Source: Ciborinia camelliae (Eukaryota > Ascomycota > Leotiomycetes > Helotiales > Sclerotiniaceae). From it: 64,000 nucleotides of DNA. The translations under genes and the position numbers were made by a program. The stretch lies in contig JANPYM010000001.1 of the NCBI GenBank assembly GCA_025890175.1, positions 4,572,453 to 4,636,452 on the forward strand, written 5' to 3'. Within the stretch, counting starts at the first letter, position 1, and the number at the start of each line of letters is the position of its first letter. Below the pieces are notes generated by a model, which did not search any database, was not told where the DNA came from, and was given only the letters and a program-made list of their open reading frames with translations. Below are positions 11,590 to 21,861 of this stretch, one piece after another.

Positions 11590-13524
11590 ATGCCAGGAAG
11601 AAGGTTCATTCATTATTGCGAATCCATCATTGGGGAGGATGCCGTTCACGCTGCATTGGACGGCGCCAAAGATCTTATACCCTCTAGACTTCGTCGCTCG
11701 AAGCATCTTAGGAGATTCAAAGGATCCAGATCAATCTCAGGAGGAGAGATTAAAGCCCATTACTCATCGAAGGAAGAGTCTTTCGAATCAATGATATTCG
11801 AAGACCCTGTTGATGATCAAAAAATGCCCCATGTCTCAACTGCGGAAGATTCAGATGAGAAGCCGATCATCTGTTATCTTCAAAAGGAAATCTCAGGAGC
11901 AGATTGCGATTTTGAGCCTTTGGATATCTTGGAAAATGTCGAAGAATATGTTCCTCCTGTTAAAGCAAAACATGTCTCCTGGCACAAGGCCTTGACCGGG
12001 GAAGATTCAGATGATGAGTTGGTCCCTTTCCCTCGAAAGTCGGTCTCTGTAGAAACTGTAATCCGTAACTCATTGGAAGGAGAATATTCGGATTCAATCA
12101 AAACTGAAGAATCTGACAATGGCGCCATTTTCGAGAAGGAAACCATATTTGAAGACCCTGTTTATCATCAAGACAATGTCTCCATTTTCGAAAATGAAGA
12201 TGGTGCAATCTCTCAAAACTCAGCCTCAAACACAGAGACTGTTGTTCATAACCCATGGAAGTGGAGATCAAAGTCCTACTTCGAAGACCCCGAAGATTAT
12301 GAAGAAGAACAAGAGTCAGAAACAAAGCCTGCAATTCAAAGGAAGCTTAGCACTCGTGAGCTAGTAGAGAAGGCAAGGGAGCGAAGACATGGACCGCGTA
12401 CCCACTTCAAACCCATAGTTGATGCAGCCCCAGGAACTTTGGCGGAACTATTTTCGGAAAATTATTTCTCGAAACAGCGTCTTGATCGCCAAGAAAAAAT
12501 CGACATGCTCCAGAAGAAAACCGTCGGTATTTCTCCAAGGTCAGCCCCAGAAACATGCGAAATGGGAGGGTGGGTTTATAATCCATGGCACTGGAGAGCT
12601 CCAAGCATATCTAAAGATGCTGTTCATCCTCAAGAGACCGTTGGCTCTCAAAAGGAAAACATCGATACCTCTCAAAAGTCAGTCTCAGAAACAGAGACTG
12701 TAATTCACATCCCATCGAAGGGAAAGTCTTTGGAATCAGTCACATCTGAAGACCCTATTAATAACATTATCTACCAAGAGAGAGAGTTGACCCACTCTCT
12801 ATACTCTGCCTCCGTCTACTCACAAGACGGAATCGACGAGATCGTCATGACTCTAAAGACAAAGGAAATCAACCGATTGAAAGCGAAGCTTTACAGTAAA
12901 ACTTTGGAAGTAGAGGAACTTCAGCGCGAAAAAAGCGAGACATCAGAGCTTCTCAAACTTCAGCGTGAAGAAAGCGAGGCATCAGAGCTTCTTAAACTTC
13001 AGCGTGAAAAGAAGGAAACATCTGAGCTTCTTGAGAAACTCCAGCGTGAAAATACCGAGACGTCAGAGCTTCTCAGGCGTCTTCTCAAGGGAAGCGCTCC
13101 AAATTCAATCTCAGAAACAGAGACTATAATTCACAGTCTCTCGAAGGGAGAATCCTCAGGTTCTGATGAGCCAAAGGTCGCCAATCTCTCACGCCGTCAG
13201 AGGTGCCGAAACAAGCTTCGCCAATATTTGTCCTCGACTCAAGAATTCATTGCACCCTTGTTAGCATTGCACCCCAACAACCGAGCAGAAAAGGGCCATA
13301 CTATTCAAAGGGCCAGTGAGGCCTCAGAAACAGCAGATGTCAATATGGATTATCTCGGAGTTACTGGGGTCAACCCACGAACAGGAGTCATGGATTCCTC
13401 AGAGGAGCATGTGACTCCTCCACGCCAGGTCCGCTGGGCCCCAACCGTAAAAGGGTGGGAGAGCGGCCCGGCGGACCAGGCATTGGAGTGCTCCTCTGAG
13501 CGTGGTTTTTTAGGCATCAATTGA
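11590..13524 (+). CDS. Hypothetical acidic repeat/coiled-coil protein, 644 aa
   Basis: Not recognised. One uninterrupted exon from ATG at 11590. No signal peptide or membrane segment. After a basic N-terminus (PSRLRRSKHLRRFKGSRS) the protein is Glu/Ser/Asp-rich with a degenerate internal repeat built on (S)ETETVIHxPxKGxS and FEDPVxxQ, seen at least five times, for example SNTETVVHNPWKWRS, SETETVIHIPSKGKS and SETETIIHSLSKGES. Residues about 430-500 form a coiled coil of near-identical ~13-residue units (LQREKSETSELLK). KHVSW and RQVRW fit the RVxF-type protein phosphatase 1 docking pattern, but such short motifs occur by chance. Only gene in an ~8.5-kb gene-poor tract, flanked by a heat-shock-element array and a minisatellite. 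Probably lineage-restricted; the reading frame itself looks real because of its length and repeat conservation. Confidence 0.7.
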   Translation: MPGRRFIHYCESIIGEDAVHAALDGAKDLIPSRLRRSKHLRRFKGSRSISGGEIKAHYSSKEESFESMIFEDPVDDQKMPHVSTAEDSDEKPIICYLQKEISGADCDFEPLDILENVEEYVPPVKAKHVSWHKALTGEDSDDELVPFPRKSVSVETVIRNSLEGEYSDSIKTEESDNGAIFEKETIFEDPVYHQDNVSIFENEDGAISQNSASNTETVVHNPWKWRSKSYFEDPEDYEEEQESETKPAIQRKLSTRELVEKARERRHGPRTHFKPIVDAAPGTLAELFSENYFSKQRLDRQEKIDMLQKKTVGISPRSAPETCEMGGWVYNPWHWRAPSISKDAVHPQETVGSQKENIDTSQKSVSETETVIHIPSKGKSLESVTSEDPINNIIYQERELTHSLYSASVYSQDGIDEIVMTLKTKEINRLKAKLYSKTLEVEELQREKSETSELLKLQREESEASELLKLQREKKETSELLEKLQRENTETSELLRRLLKGSAPNSISETETIIHSLSKGESSGSDEPKVANLSRRQRCRNKLRQYLSSTQEFIAPLLALHPNNRAEKGHTIQRASEASETADVNMDYLGVTGVNPRTGVMDSSEEHVTPPRQVRWAPTVKGWESGPADQALECSSERGFLGIN

Positions 13525-13714
13525 GCCATGTGCACCACCACGTGCACCATCATCATTGGATAGGAGTAGGAGAAAGAAGAAGAAGGAGAAGGAGAAGGAG
13601 GCATCGCTCCTCCTTTATATGAACGTTTTTTTTTTGTTTTTCTTTTTGTCTTTTCTTTTTTTGGCGTTTGCAAGTTTTAGTCTTTTTTGGGTTTTGTTGT
13701 TTTTAAACGTATCA
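13525..13714. other. Low-complexity 3' flank (GA-rich then T-rich)
   Basis: An AGAAGAAGGAGAAGG-type purine run (about 13567-13600) is followed by a T-rich tract (about 13625-13665). Probably 3' flank of the repeat-protein gene. Confidence 0.5.
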
Positions 13715-14045
13715 GGATGGAATGGAATAGAAGGGAACGGAATGGATTGGAACAGAATGAATTGGAATTGCAACGGGATAGAATGGAATGAAATGAAATG
13801 TAACGGAATGGATTGGAACAGAATGGATTGGAACAGAATGGATTGGAACAGAATGAATTGGAACAGAATGAATTGGAATTGCAACGGGATAGAATGGAAT
13901 GAAATGAAATGTAACGGAATGGATTGGAACAGAATGAATTGGAATTGCAACGGGATAGAATGGATTGGATTGGATTGGGTTGGGTTGGGTTTGGTTGGAA
14001 CAGGATGAATTGGAATTGCAACAGTATAGAATAAAATAGAATAAA
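13715..14045. repeat. GGAAT/TTGGA pentanucleotide-derived minisatellite
   Basis: About 330 bp made almost only of five-base words related to GGAAT (GAATG, GAAAT, TTGGA, GGGTT). A 15-bp subunit, GAATGGATTGGAACA, runs in tandem at about 13807-13870, and a larger block of about 111 bp containing TTGCAACGGGATAGAATGG is repeated. The plus strand is G-rich and nearly free of C. Several long frames cross it on both strands, but these are products of the repeat, not genes. Confidence 0.85.
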
Positions 14046-17000
14046 CCCCCTTTCAATAAATTGATTATACAACTCCAATGTCCCAATTACAACTGTACAT
14101 TTGAATGCCCAGAGTCCTGTCAAATGTTAGAAGATGAAAAGGTGTTTACTCCGCGACTTTTTTTATGGCCATCTATTGAGTCATCTTTGAATATATTTCA
14201 TATTTTGTATTCAATTCAGCTTGAGCATTGAAACAAAACCATTTTTAATATTGAACTTATCTTGAACATCAAATTCATCTTATGCATTGAATCCATCTCG
14301 AACATCATTTCCATTATATAATTATATCGAATTCATCATAAGCATTGTGTCCCTCTTATAAATTGAATACATCTTGAGCATTACATTGAACTTCTTTGCT
14401 GGATTTTGTTGGTATAATCAATCTATCTACAGCATTGTGGTCATCTTATACGCTGAATTCATTGAGATATTGCGGCTATTTGGACTGTTGTACCTGCTTG
14501 AGGACTTCCCATCTTTTCAAACAATGAAAAACTTTGGGATATTGTAGTCCCGAATATTGAACAACATGTTCAATTTGGAACCATGCTTTGATTCTTCGGT
14601 CAATGCGGGACATTGTCGCGTACTAGTATATGCCTTTAAATAATGGCAGTGGAGTGCATTGGTCTCTCTTGGATGTCTAGGGCTGCCAGAAATATCAAGT
14701 GATCTATTAACGGAAGCTTTAGCTGGACGAGCCATACCAAAAAAAGACTTGTGACATACAGCCTGAGAGCATTATGACAACGAAGCTTTCCTTTTGTAGA
14801 TTCATAAGATGTGTATCGTTGTGAAATCATCTCAGTTGGCTTGAGAATCAAATGGTACATGTGAAATCCGAACACTTTATTTATGCTATCAAAAAGAGTG
14901 TTATTGGAGGTAAACTACACTTCTGAACGTGCCAAATAATCTCAACCCTGTTCTGGTGAGCTTAAGTAAGTTGCATTAAGTCTATAATATTCGTTTTAAT
15001 GCACTGATAATCGGCGGCCTATATCTTCTCGTATTATATTCGTCTTCCGTGTAAGTCTCACTTGTTGAAGATACTTGAGGAAGAAGAGATATGTCTTTCC
15101 GTTGTTAAATTTTCGAACCAATCAAGTAGTCATATATTTTTGAAAAGGGCCCATTTCTGAGTCGTTTTCTTCTCTCCAGTTAGCGAACACTTCCCAGGTC
15201 TTCTTCTCATAATCAAATGTAGGTCTTCAATTTCGACAGGAGAGGTTTCTCTCTCACCAATGAATTAATTGGTACATGCCGTAATATGTGTGACTGGTTG
15301 TTGGACCTCAATGAAGATTGACTTTTCAGGGATAGGGGCTTTTTATTTAAGCGATCTCAACTTCATTCTTTTGATGATTTTGTAGCATTTCCCTCGAAAT
15401 TGCGTGTTAATTGCTGCTACCAATAAGTCTGATATGAAATTGACACTCTCTACTTATCAAAGTACCAGTCGGCAAATACGGAAGGCTTCGCGTTGCTTTT
15501 CTAGAAGGACGGTTTGAGATTTCCTGTCAAGTAGTGCTGGTTTAAAGGTTGACAAAATTTGATTGTCTGCTCTTAACAGAAAAATCTCTACTTGTCATGA
15601 TCGACGTTCAACAGAGCCATAGGCTCACTTGATCTTTGCGTGATATATATTACTTCGGGTTGTTTATTGTATGTTATCTGTATCGCTCTGGCTTTTGCGT
15701 ATTTGTTAACTGTTTGGACTTTGAATCGGGCCTTTCAAAATTGATTGTCGGTTTTCTATTGTGCAGATTCGCGCCCAATTTGCCAATTTCTTACGGGCCA
15801 ACTACAAATGAGTGTTGCCATCCTTCAGTGTTTGCGTTAGTATATGTTACTAAAACGGCGGCGCGTATTAAGGCCTATACAGTGGCTTGTACGTACAAAA
15901 GGAAGGCAATGCCACTTTTATAAAAATTATTGATCTTATTGTATTGTTGTATCGAGCTAGTGTATGTAGAACTATTTTATAACAACAAAAATTAGCTAAG
16001 AGTAATATTTGTAAGAAATATTAAGGACATACGGAAATACTGAAATTCTTTAGATTTCCAAGTATATCCTAATAACTTCCTAATATAGCTAACTAACCGT
16101 AGGGTAATATGAAAAAAGGCCTAAAGTCGGAAAGCCTGGGCCTCCCCAGACCCAGACCCCGACTCCTCAGGTCACCTCAATATCACCAAGATTCACCTAC
16201 AGTCCTTGTTTTTAGATCAAGAAAGTCAAATAGCGTTGATACTTCTCTATCCTAAGCCACGAGTCCGGTCGCCTGGATCCTTTCAATCAGCGAATTTTCA
16301 TGACTATTTGCTACAAGGGGAGAGGGAAATTTTCTCTGCTAATGACAATGATACATGTGGTAATGCATATGATTAGCACCACAGATGTTGTATTTTGGCA
16401 CGCTCAAGGAGATGTCGAGATAAATGAAAGTGATTCTAAGGTGATATCAAAAACTTGAGCTTCGAATAGAAACTCTGTTTGCCCCCCTCCCTCTGCCTGG
16501 CCCAAAAAAAAGAAAAGTCAAGCGATTGGATTTTAAATCTGACGGATTATTTGTCTAGTCGATGATAGAAGATTCAGGGAGAGGGTTATTGCTTTGGCCT
16601 TTTACTGTTCTCTAGTTAAAAGCCACGCGCCTCTGAAGTATTTGACTTCTCGCCGTCAATAGGAGATAAGGCGATAGGGCCGCTACCCTACCCTTTTTCC
16701 ATGCTCTGGTGGAAAGTCATGAGTTTCGGGTTTAAATTTTCGCATTCTGCTAACGCTGCAATGCTTCAACGCCAAAAAAAGAAAACGAAAAGTTCTAATT
16801 ATTTTAACCAAGGGATCGATGTCTCCTTCGCACTCGTCGCCTCAATCTTCCTGTGGAATTTCTAGTAGGGGTATGAGATAAATGCATTGATTGTTTGATA
16901 ATTCCAAGCTGGAAGTATTCGAGCTTCTGATAAGCTTCAACAAACACTCCGTTTCCACCATGCAAAGGTCCAATGGGGTTATCAATTAGTCTTGTGATGA

Positions 17001-18074
17001 GGAAGCAGTAGCCTTCAGCACTTCCAATCCTGCCAATACCTTAACACTACATTGCCCAAAACATGTAATGATTTTAACGGAAAGAGAAGGGATGCTGTTT
17101 TCTCTGTCTTCGTTTCTTTCTTCTCGTAGTAACCGATGATGAAGTCGATTCACTTGATTCTACACTTGGCTTAATAGTTGCTTAAAGTCTAGAATATCTG
17201 TCTGGTCCACCTGGCCATTCTCCCAGCGCCGTCAAACGAAGCTTAAGTTGCCACCAAATCAATCGCATGTACCGAACGCCTGTCTTTCAAAAATTGTTTT
17301 CGGTTATGACTTCGGCAAAAGCCTCATCAAAACATGGGACATGTTTACCTCCAATATTTTCTATGTCGCTTGACAGATTTTGTCACTAAAACCGACTACT
17401 TGCCTTCAACGGCATTCCCATATACCTCTCTCTGATTACCGAAGGGGATTCCTTGATTTTATCGAGTGAACTGATGCACCACGGTGATCTACTTAGACAT
17501 CTCAACCGTTATGCACTAACAGTAGATTTTTTACACAGGCCAGAATCCCATAGTCCATCCCAATCACCATGAGACCACAAGGTTGACAAATAGCAGTGCA
17601 CTCCCATGTAAGCTTTTGCCGATAACGGATATATCATACATTACTACATAGGTATTGAATCCAAAATTACAAGTCGCTCGAAAACTAAATAATGCATAAA
17701 TGGGTCTGTTTCCTCCTTCATACATAATATCTTAAATCCAAAATAACAATTCCCTTATTTCCCATATCAACGTGTCATGATATACCCAAGTCCCCTTGTT
17801 CCTTGATATCCAATACCAACACCCAGCCCCACAACATTTATCGTTGAATATCGTAACCTTGAAAAATCGTATATAACGTACCTAGAATCTCAAAATCCCA
17901 ATAATATTCCAATTCCGGGAATGAAGAAATCGTGGAAAACAAGATCTGGTTTGGAATTTCGTCCGCTTTAGACTCTTAGTCTCAAAACCCATACATAGTG
18001 AGCTTGATCGCGAATCTCTTTCCATCCATTTTCATCCCATAGTCAAATTTACCATTTTATCACCAGTAGTAAAA
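14046..18074. other. Four-kilobase gene-free AT-rich region
   Basis: No reading frame with recognisable protein character. It includes the degenerate repeat at 14215-14480, and the last few hundred bases are the 3' flank of the minus-strand membrane-protein gene. I see no transposon open reading frame, intact or decayed, that I can name. Confidence 0.5.
14215..14480. repeat. Degenerate ~20-bp repeat (ATTGAATnCATCTTGAnCAT)
   Basis: Diverged copies of a roughly 20-bp unit follow one another: GCATTGAAACAAAACCAT, TATTGAACTTATCTTGAACA, GCATTGAATCCATCTCGAAC, AAATTGAATACATCTTGAGC, CATTGAACTTC. Spacing is irregular, so this is an old, decayed tandem array at best. Confidence 0.4.
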
Positions 18075-19920
18075 TTACAAGATCTGCAACCCACTAATAT
18101 TCCTTAATCTCGCTCCCCAAGCACCACCACCACCACTACCTCTTCCTTCTTCCGCAATCTTCCCACTGACATCTCGCCTGTAACTACCTCGTTCACCGAC
18201 GAAATCAGTTCCACTGCTAACTTGTCGCCAAGGCCCATCGCCGCCAACCATGACAGGTGGCGTTGCAGGCTTCAAATCTCCATAATACTTCGATTTGAAA
18301 CTATCACCTGAGCCCGAATCACGCGTGCGCAAGGGCTTAGGTGTTAGTTCGCGGATTTCAGGAGAGCAAAGGGGTAAAGGCCAGGATGGTTCGTCGCTTA
18401 TATCGGTGCTGGAGCTGTGCTCAGTGGTGTCTGGGGTGGTTGTTGAGGGGGCCTGGGAGGAATATTTGGAGGATGAGGATGGAAAGTTGTGACGGGGGGT
18501 TGGGGGATTTTCCATTAGTGGGTTAGGGAGGTGGAAGTTGTCTTCATAGTCATCGATGGTGGAGGGATCAAGCTGTGGGTGGTTGGAAGATTTTATGGAG
18601 GTGGTCGACTTTTGGGGTGAGTGGGGTCGAGAGTTTGGTGCGCTGCTGCGGTTACCTTTTCTACCGAGAGAATCGTTGGTAAACCAGTTTATACCACCAG
18701 CGTTAGGGTCAGTCTTGTCAGTAGATTCTTGAGCCGTATGAAAGGAGAGGTCAGAGGCGGGGACTGAAGTGTATGAGTAATGGGAGGCACGTTTTGGCGA
18801 GGAGACTACGGATGCTGGCTTGAAGTCTGGAACCGAGTGACGAGGCGATTGATCAGGCTTGTAGGCATTATAACGGGCCGGAGAACCGGTACGTGAGTTA
18901 CGAGGTGATGATTGGTTGGTTTGGAATGATTCATTGGAGTTGGTGCGCGTGTGTAGGAAAGGAATTGTTGGAGGACGATCGAGATCCTCATAAGGGGCCC
19001 CAGAACGACGTTTATCCTCAAGGTTGGAACCTCTTGACAGTCTCTTTTCAGAGGGAGATGTGATGGTAGTGAAGGTTGAAATGGAGGATTCGTTGCGTTT
19101 GTGACGGGAGGTGAGATTATCTTCCAGAGGGTTCATATCCGGAGGAAGTTTGGTGATCTTGCGGAATGTAATGGCAAGATAGATGGACATGACTGAGGAT
19201 ATCAAATGAAATCCACCGCCAACAATGGCTGAGTAAAAAATTATATCGGTGAAGATTGTTAAAAGAGCTTTGTCAGATAGAGAGGTAGTCCAAGTCGTTT
19301 GCTTCGTCTTAGCTGCCAAAGAAATATATACATAAAATGGTACAATACTTATGTCAATCAAAGATGCAAAGAGCATATATGATGCTGAAGATCCGGGTGA
19401 TCTACCTCCAGATCTCCGCACCAAGTGATATACTCCATAAACGGTATGAAAAATTGCTATAGCAGGCTGAAACATGTCAGTCGGTTGGTTGTATAAAACA
19501 TTCTCGAAATAACGTACCGCAAGCTTCATGATCCACCCCGATACAATGTCCAAACCCGTGATCAGAATTGACATGATAAGAAGACCGACTGCTGCCAATA
19601 CTTGAAAGCATCTCAATATCAATGTAACTTTTCTGGTCCACTTGACCTTATTCTTGATAGAAGGGTCCATTGGTTTGGAATCCACATTTCCATATGGAAC
19701 GATTAGATAAGAACTGGTGAAAGTAATTCAGTATATGTTTCAACAAGAATGATGGGCATACTCAATCGTACTCGGGATGTGCATTGAAATTGACCAAAGG
19801 TCCATCGGGTCTCTTTGGCCTAGGAGCGGGGGGAGATAAGCTCGCTCTGGAGACGGCTTTTGGATCATACGACCAATCTGTCTTGACTGGGCCATAAAGA
19901 AAAGGGGGCTGGATACCCAT
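18075..19920 (-). CDS. Conserved fungal four-TM membrane protein with long Ser/Pro-rich tail
   Basis: Minus-strand exons are 19920-19772, 19713-19518 and 19466-18075 (introns 58 and 51 bp), giving 578 residues. The N-terminus (GIQPPFLYGPVKTDWSYDPK ... PPAPRPKRPDGPLVNFNAHP) joins through a GTACGA donor to DSYLIVPYGN, a block I recall from conserved fungal hypothetical proteins. Four membrane segments follow: LILRCFQVLAAVGLLIMSIL, then the one spanning IMKLA|PAIAIFHTVY, then LFASLIDISIVPFYVYISLA, then AIVGGGFHLISSVMSIYLAI. About 350 residues of Ser/Pro/Thr-rich, probably cytosolic and disordered tail complete it. No biochemical role is known to me. Using the first ATG of the middle exon (19670) instead would give 514 residues. 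The second intron has no stop and is a multiple of three. Confidence 0.8.
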
Positions 19921-20151
19921 TGTACCCGAAAATGATTAAAAGATAGAGTGAATGCTTCTAGGAATGAAGCCAGGAACGTGGATGTTTGCAAAGAATGAAC
20001 TCACAATATGACCTGCACCCAAGAATAGAGCTTGGGTCAACAAACTTGTATGTAAGCTTTGTTGGCACAGCAACAAAAGATAGCACAACGTTATCGGACA
20101 TTGCGATAAAGATTTCCGAAGGCTTTCAATGACGTTTGAGAGTGAGAGAAA

Positions 20152-21828
20152 ATGAATAGGATCGCGAGACCGTGGATTTGCACAAGATGTGCGAACTCTT
20201 TACAGCAATGCATACGTTCGATCACTCGACCAAGGACGTTTACAAATACTACCAGGAAATATACTGAGAAGCCCAGAGCTCATGATGGTAGAAGATTCAG
20301 AATGGCTGTTATTGGGTCGGGACCTGCTGGCTTTTATACAGCTTATAAGGTGATGTCCAAAATTGAGAATTCAATTGTGGATATGTATGAGCATCTGCCA
20401 GTACCTTTTGGCTTGGTACGATTTGGCGTTGCTCCTGACCATCCCGAAGTGAAGGTGAAGTTTCGAATTATCAACTCCAGACTAACAACAAAGATTTGTG
20501 CTGATGCCCAACAGAATTGTCAAGATAAATTCAACGAAGTAGCCGAGTCGCCAAACTTTAATTTCATTGGGAATATATCTATAGGAGATCATTCTGGAGC
20601 TTTACCTCTTGCATCGCTCTTGCCGCATTACGATGCCATACTATATGCTTACGGAGCATCTCGAGATCGCACACTAAACATACCAGGAGAAGACAATTTG
20701 AAGGGGATATATTCGGCGCGGGCATTTGTAGGATGGTATAATGGATTGCCGGAATATGCGGATCTCGAACCAGATCTCACGCATGGAGATGAAGCTATAG
20801 TCATCGGACAAGGAAATGTAGCTTTGGATGTTGCAAGAATCTTATTGCAAGACCCCGATGTACTGCGAACGACTGATATTACGGAGAGAGCTATTGAGAC
20901 TTTGCAGAAAAGTCGAATCAGGAGAGTGAGGATTGTGGGGAGAAGAGGTCCTCTACAGGTTTGTTTTATGGGGCTAAGTGGACCGTGTTTATGCTGACGA
21001 TTTCAGGCGGCGTTCACGATCAAAGAGGTTCGTGAGCTGGTTAAATTAGATTCGGTAGCTTTTCATCCTATTGATAGATCATTAATCCCGGAGGATATCT
21101 CGAAATTACCTCGAGCTTCGAAGCGAATCATGGAAATCATCAAAAAGGGGTCAAGTGCCTCCCTGGAGTCGGCAGCTAAATCATGGTCACTTGATTTCTG
21201 CCTCTCGCCGAAATCGTTCAATCAAAGTCATTTTACTCCCTCTCAGTTGGGCAGCATGTCATTTGAGAAAACCTTACTGAGTCCAGATCCCTTTGATCCC
21301 TCAGCCAAGGCAAATGGCACAGGGGAAATGGTAGATCTTCCAGCCTCGCTAGCATTTCGGTCTATTGGATATAAGTCGGAAGCTTTGCCAGGATTTTCGG
21401 ACCTGAATATACCGTTTAATGATCGCTTGGGCATCATACCAAATGATCCGTTAGGCCGTGTAGTCAATGACAATGAAGGGTGGTCAAGCTCAGATTCATC
21501 CAAGCACATCCCAGGGATGTATTGTGCAGGATGGGTAAAACGGGGGCCGACGGGTGTGATTGCTAGTACTATGCTGGATGCTTTCTCAACTGCAGATACG
21601 ATAGCGGAAGACTGGTACGCACATGCGACATTTCTCAATGGTAATGCTGGAGGCTCTGGTCTTGGATGGGATGGAGTCAAGGCCGAGGCCGACAAGAAAG
21701 GATGTCGAAGAGTTAGCTGGGAAGGCTGGCAAAAGATCGATGCAGCCGAGCGAAGAAGAGGTAACAGTAATGGAAAGGAACGAGAAAAGTTTATAAAAGT
21801 GGAAGATATGCTCAAGGTTCTAGATTAA
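20152..21828 (+). CDS. arh1: Mitochondrial NADPH:adrenodoxin (ferredoxin) reductase Arh1
   Basis: FAD enzyme that passes electrons from NADPH to the mitochondrial ferredoxin Yah1 for Fe-S cluster, haem A and ubiquinone synthesis. Exons 20152-20454, 20515-20958 and 21007-21828 give 522 residues. An Arg/Ser/Thr-rich presequence precedes the FAD dinucleotide fold AVIGSGPAGFYTAYKV (G55, G57, G60), then VPFGLVRFGVAPDHPEVK|NCQDKF. The NADP fold is IGQGNVALDVARIL, and the C-terminal part contains GWVKRGPTGVIASTM. The 60-bp first intron lacks stops and keeps frame, but removing it restores the family's HPEVKNCQDKF. It starts 231 bp from a divergent membrane-protein gene and converges on the ETF alpha gene. 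Confidence 0.95.
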
Positions 21829-21861
21829 ACCAAGGAACTCTAAAACTAACAATATTGTACA

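Noticed and set aside
13556..14123. Long overlapping frames on both strands (up to 150 aa) rich in W/N/M or S/F/I/P
   Set aside because: They are translations of the pentanucleotide minisatellite; a five-base repeat stays open in several frames.
19948..20103. Minus-strand frame starting MSDNVVLSFVAVPTKL next to arh1
   Set aside because: Short and not joinable in phase to the membrane-protein exon. The family-like N-terminus begins instead at 19920, so this is probably leader.
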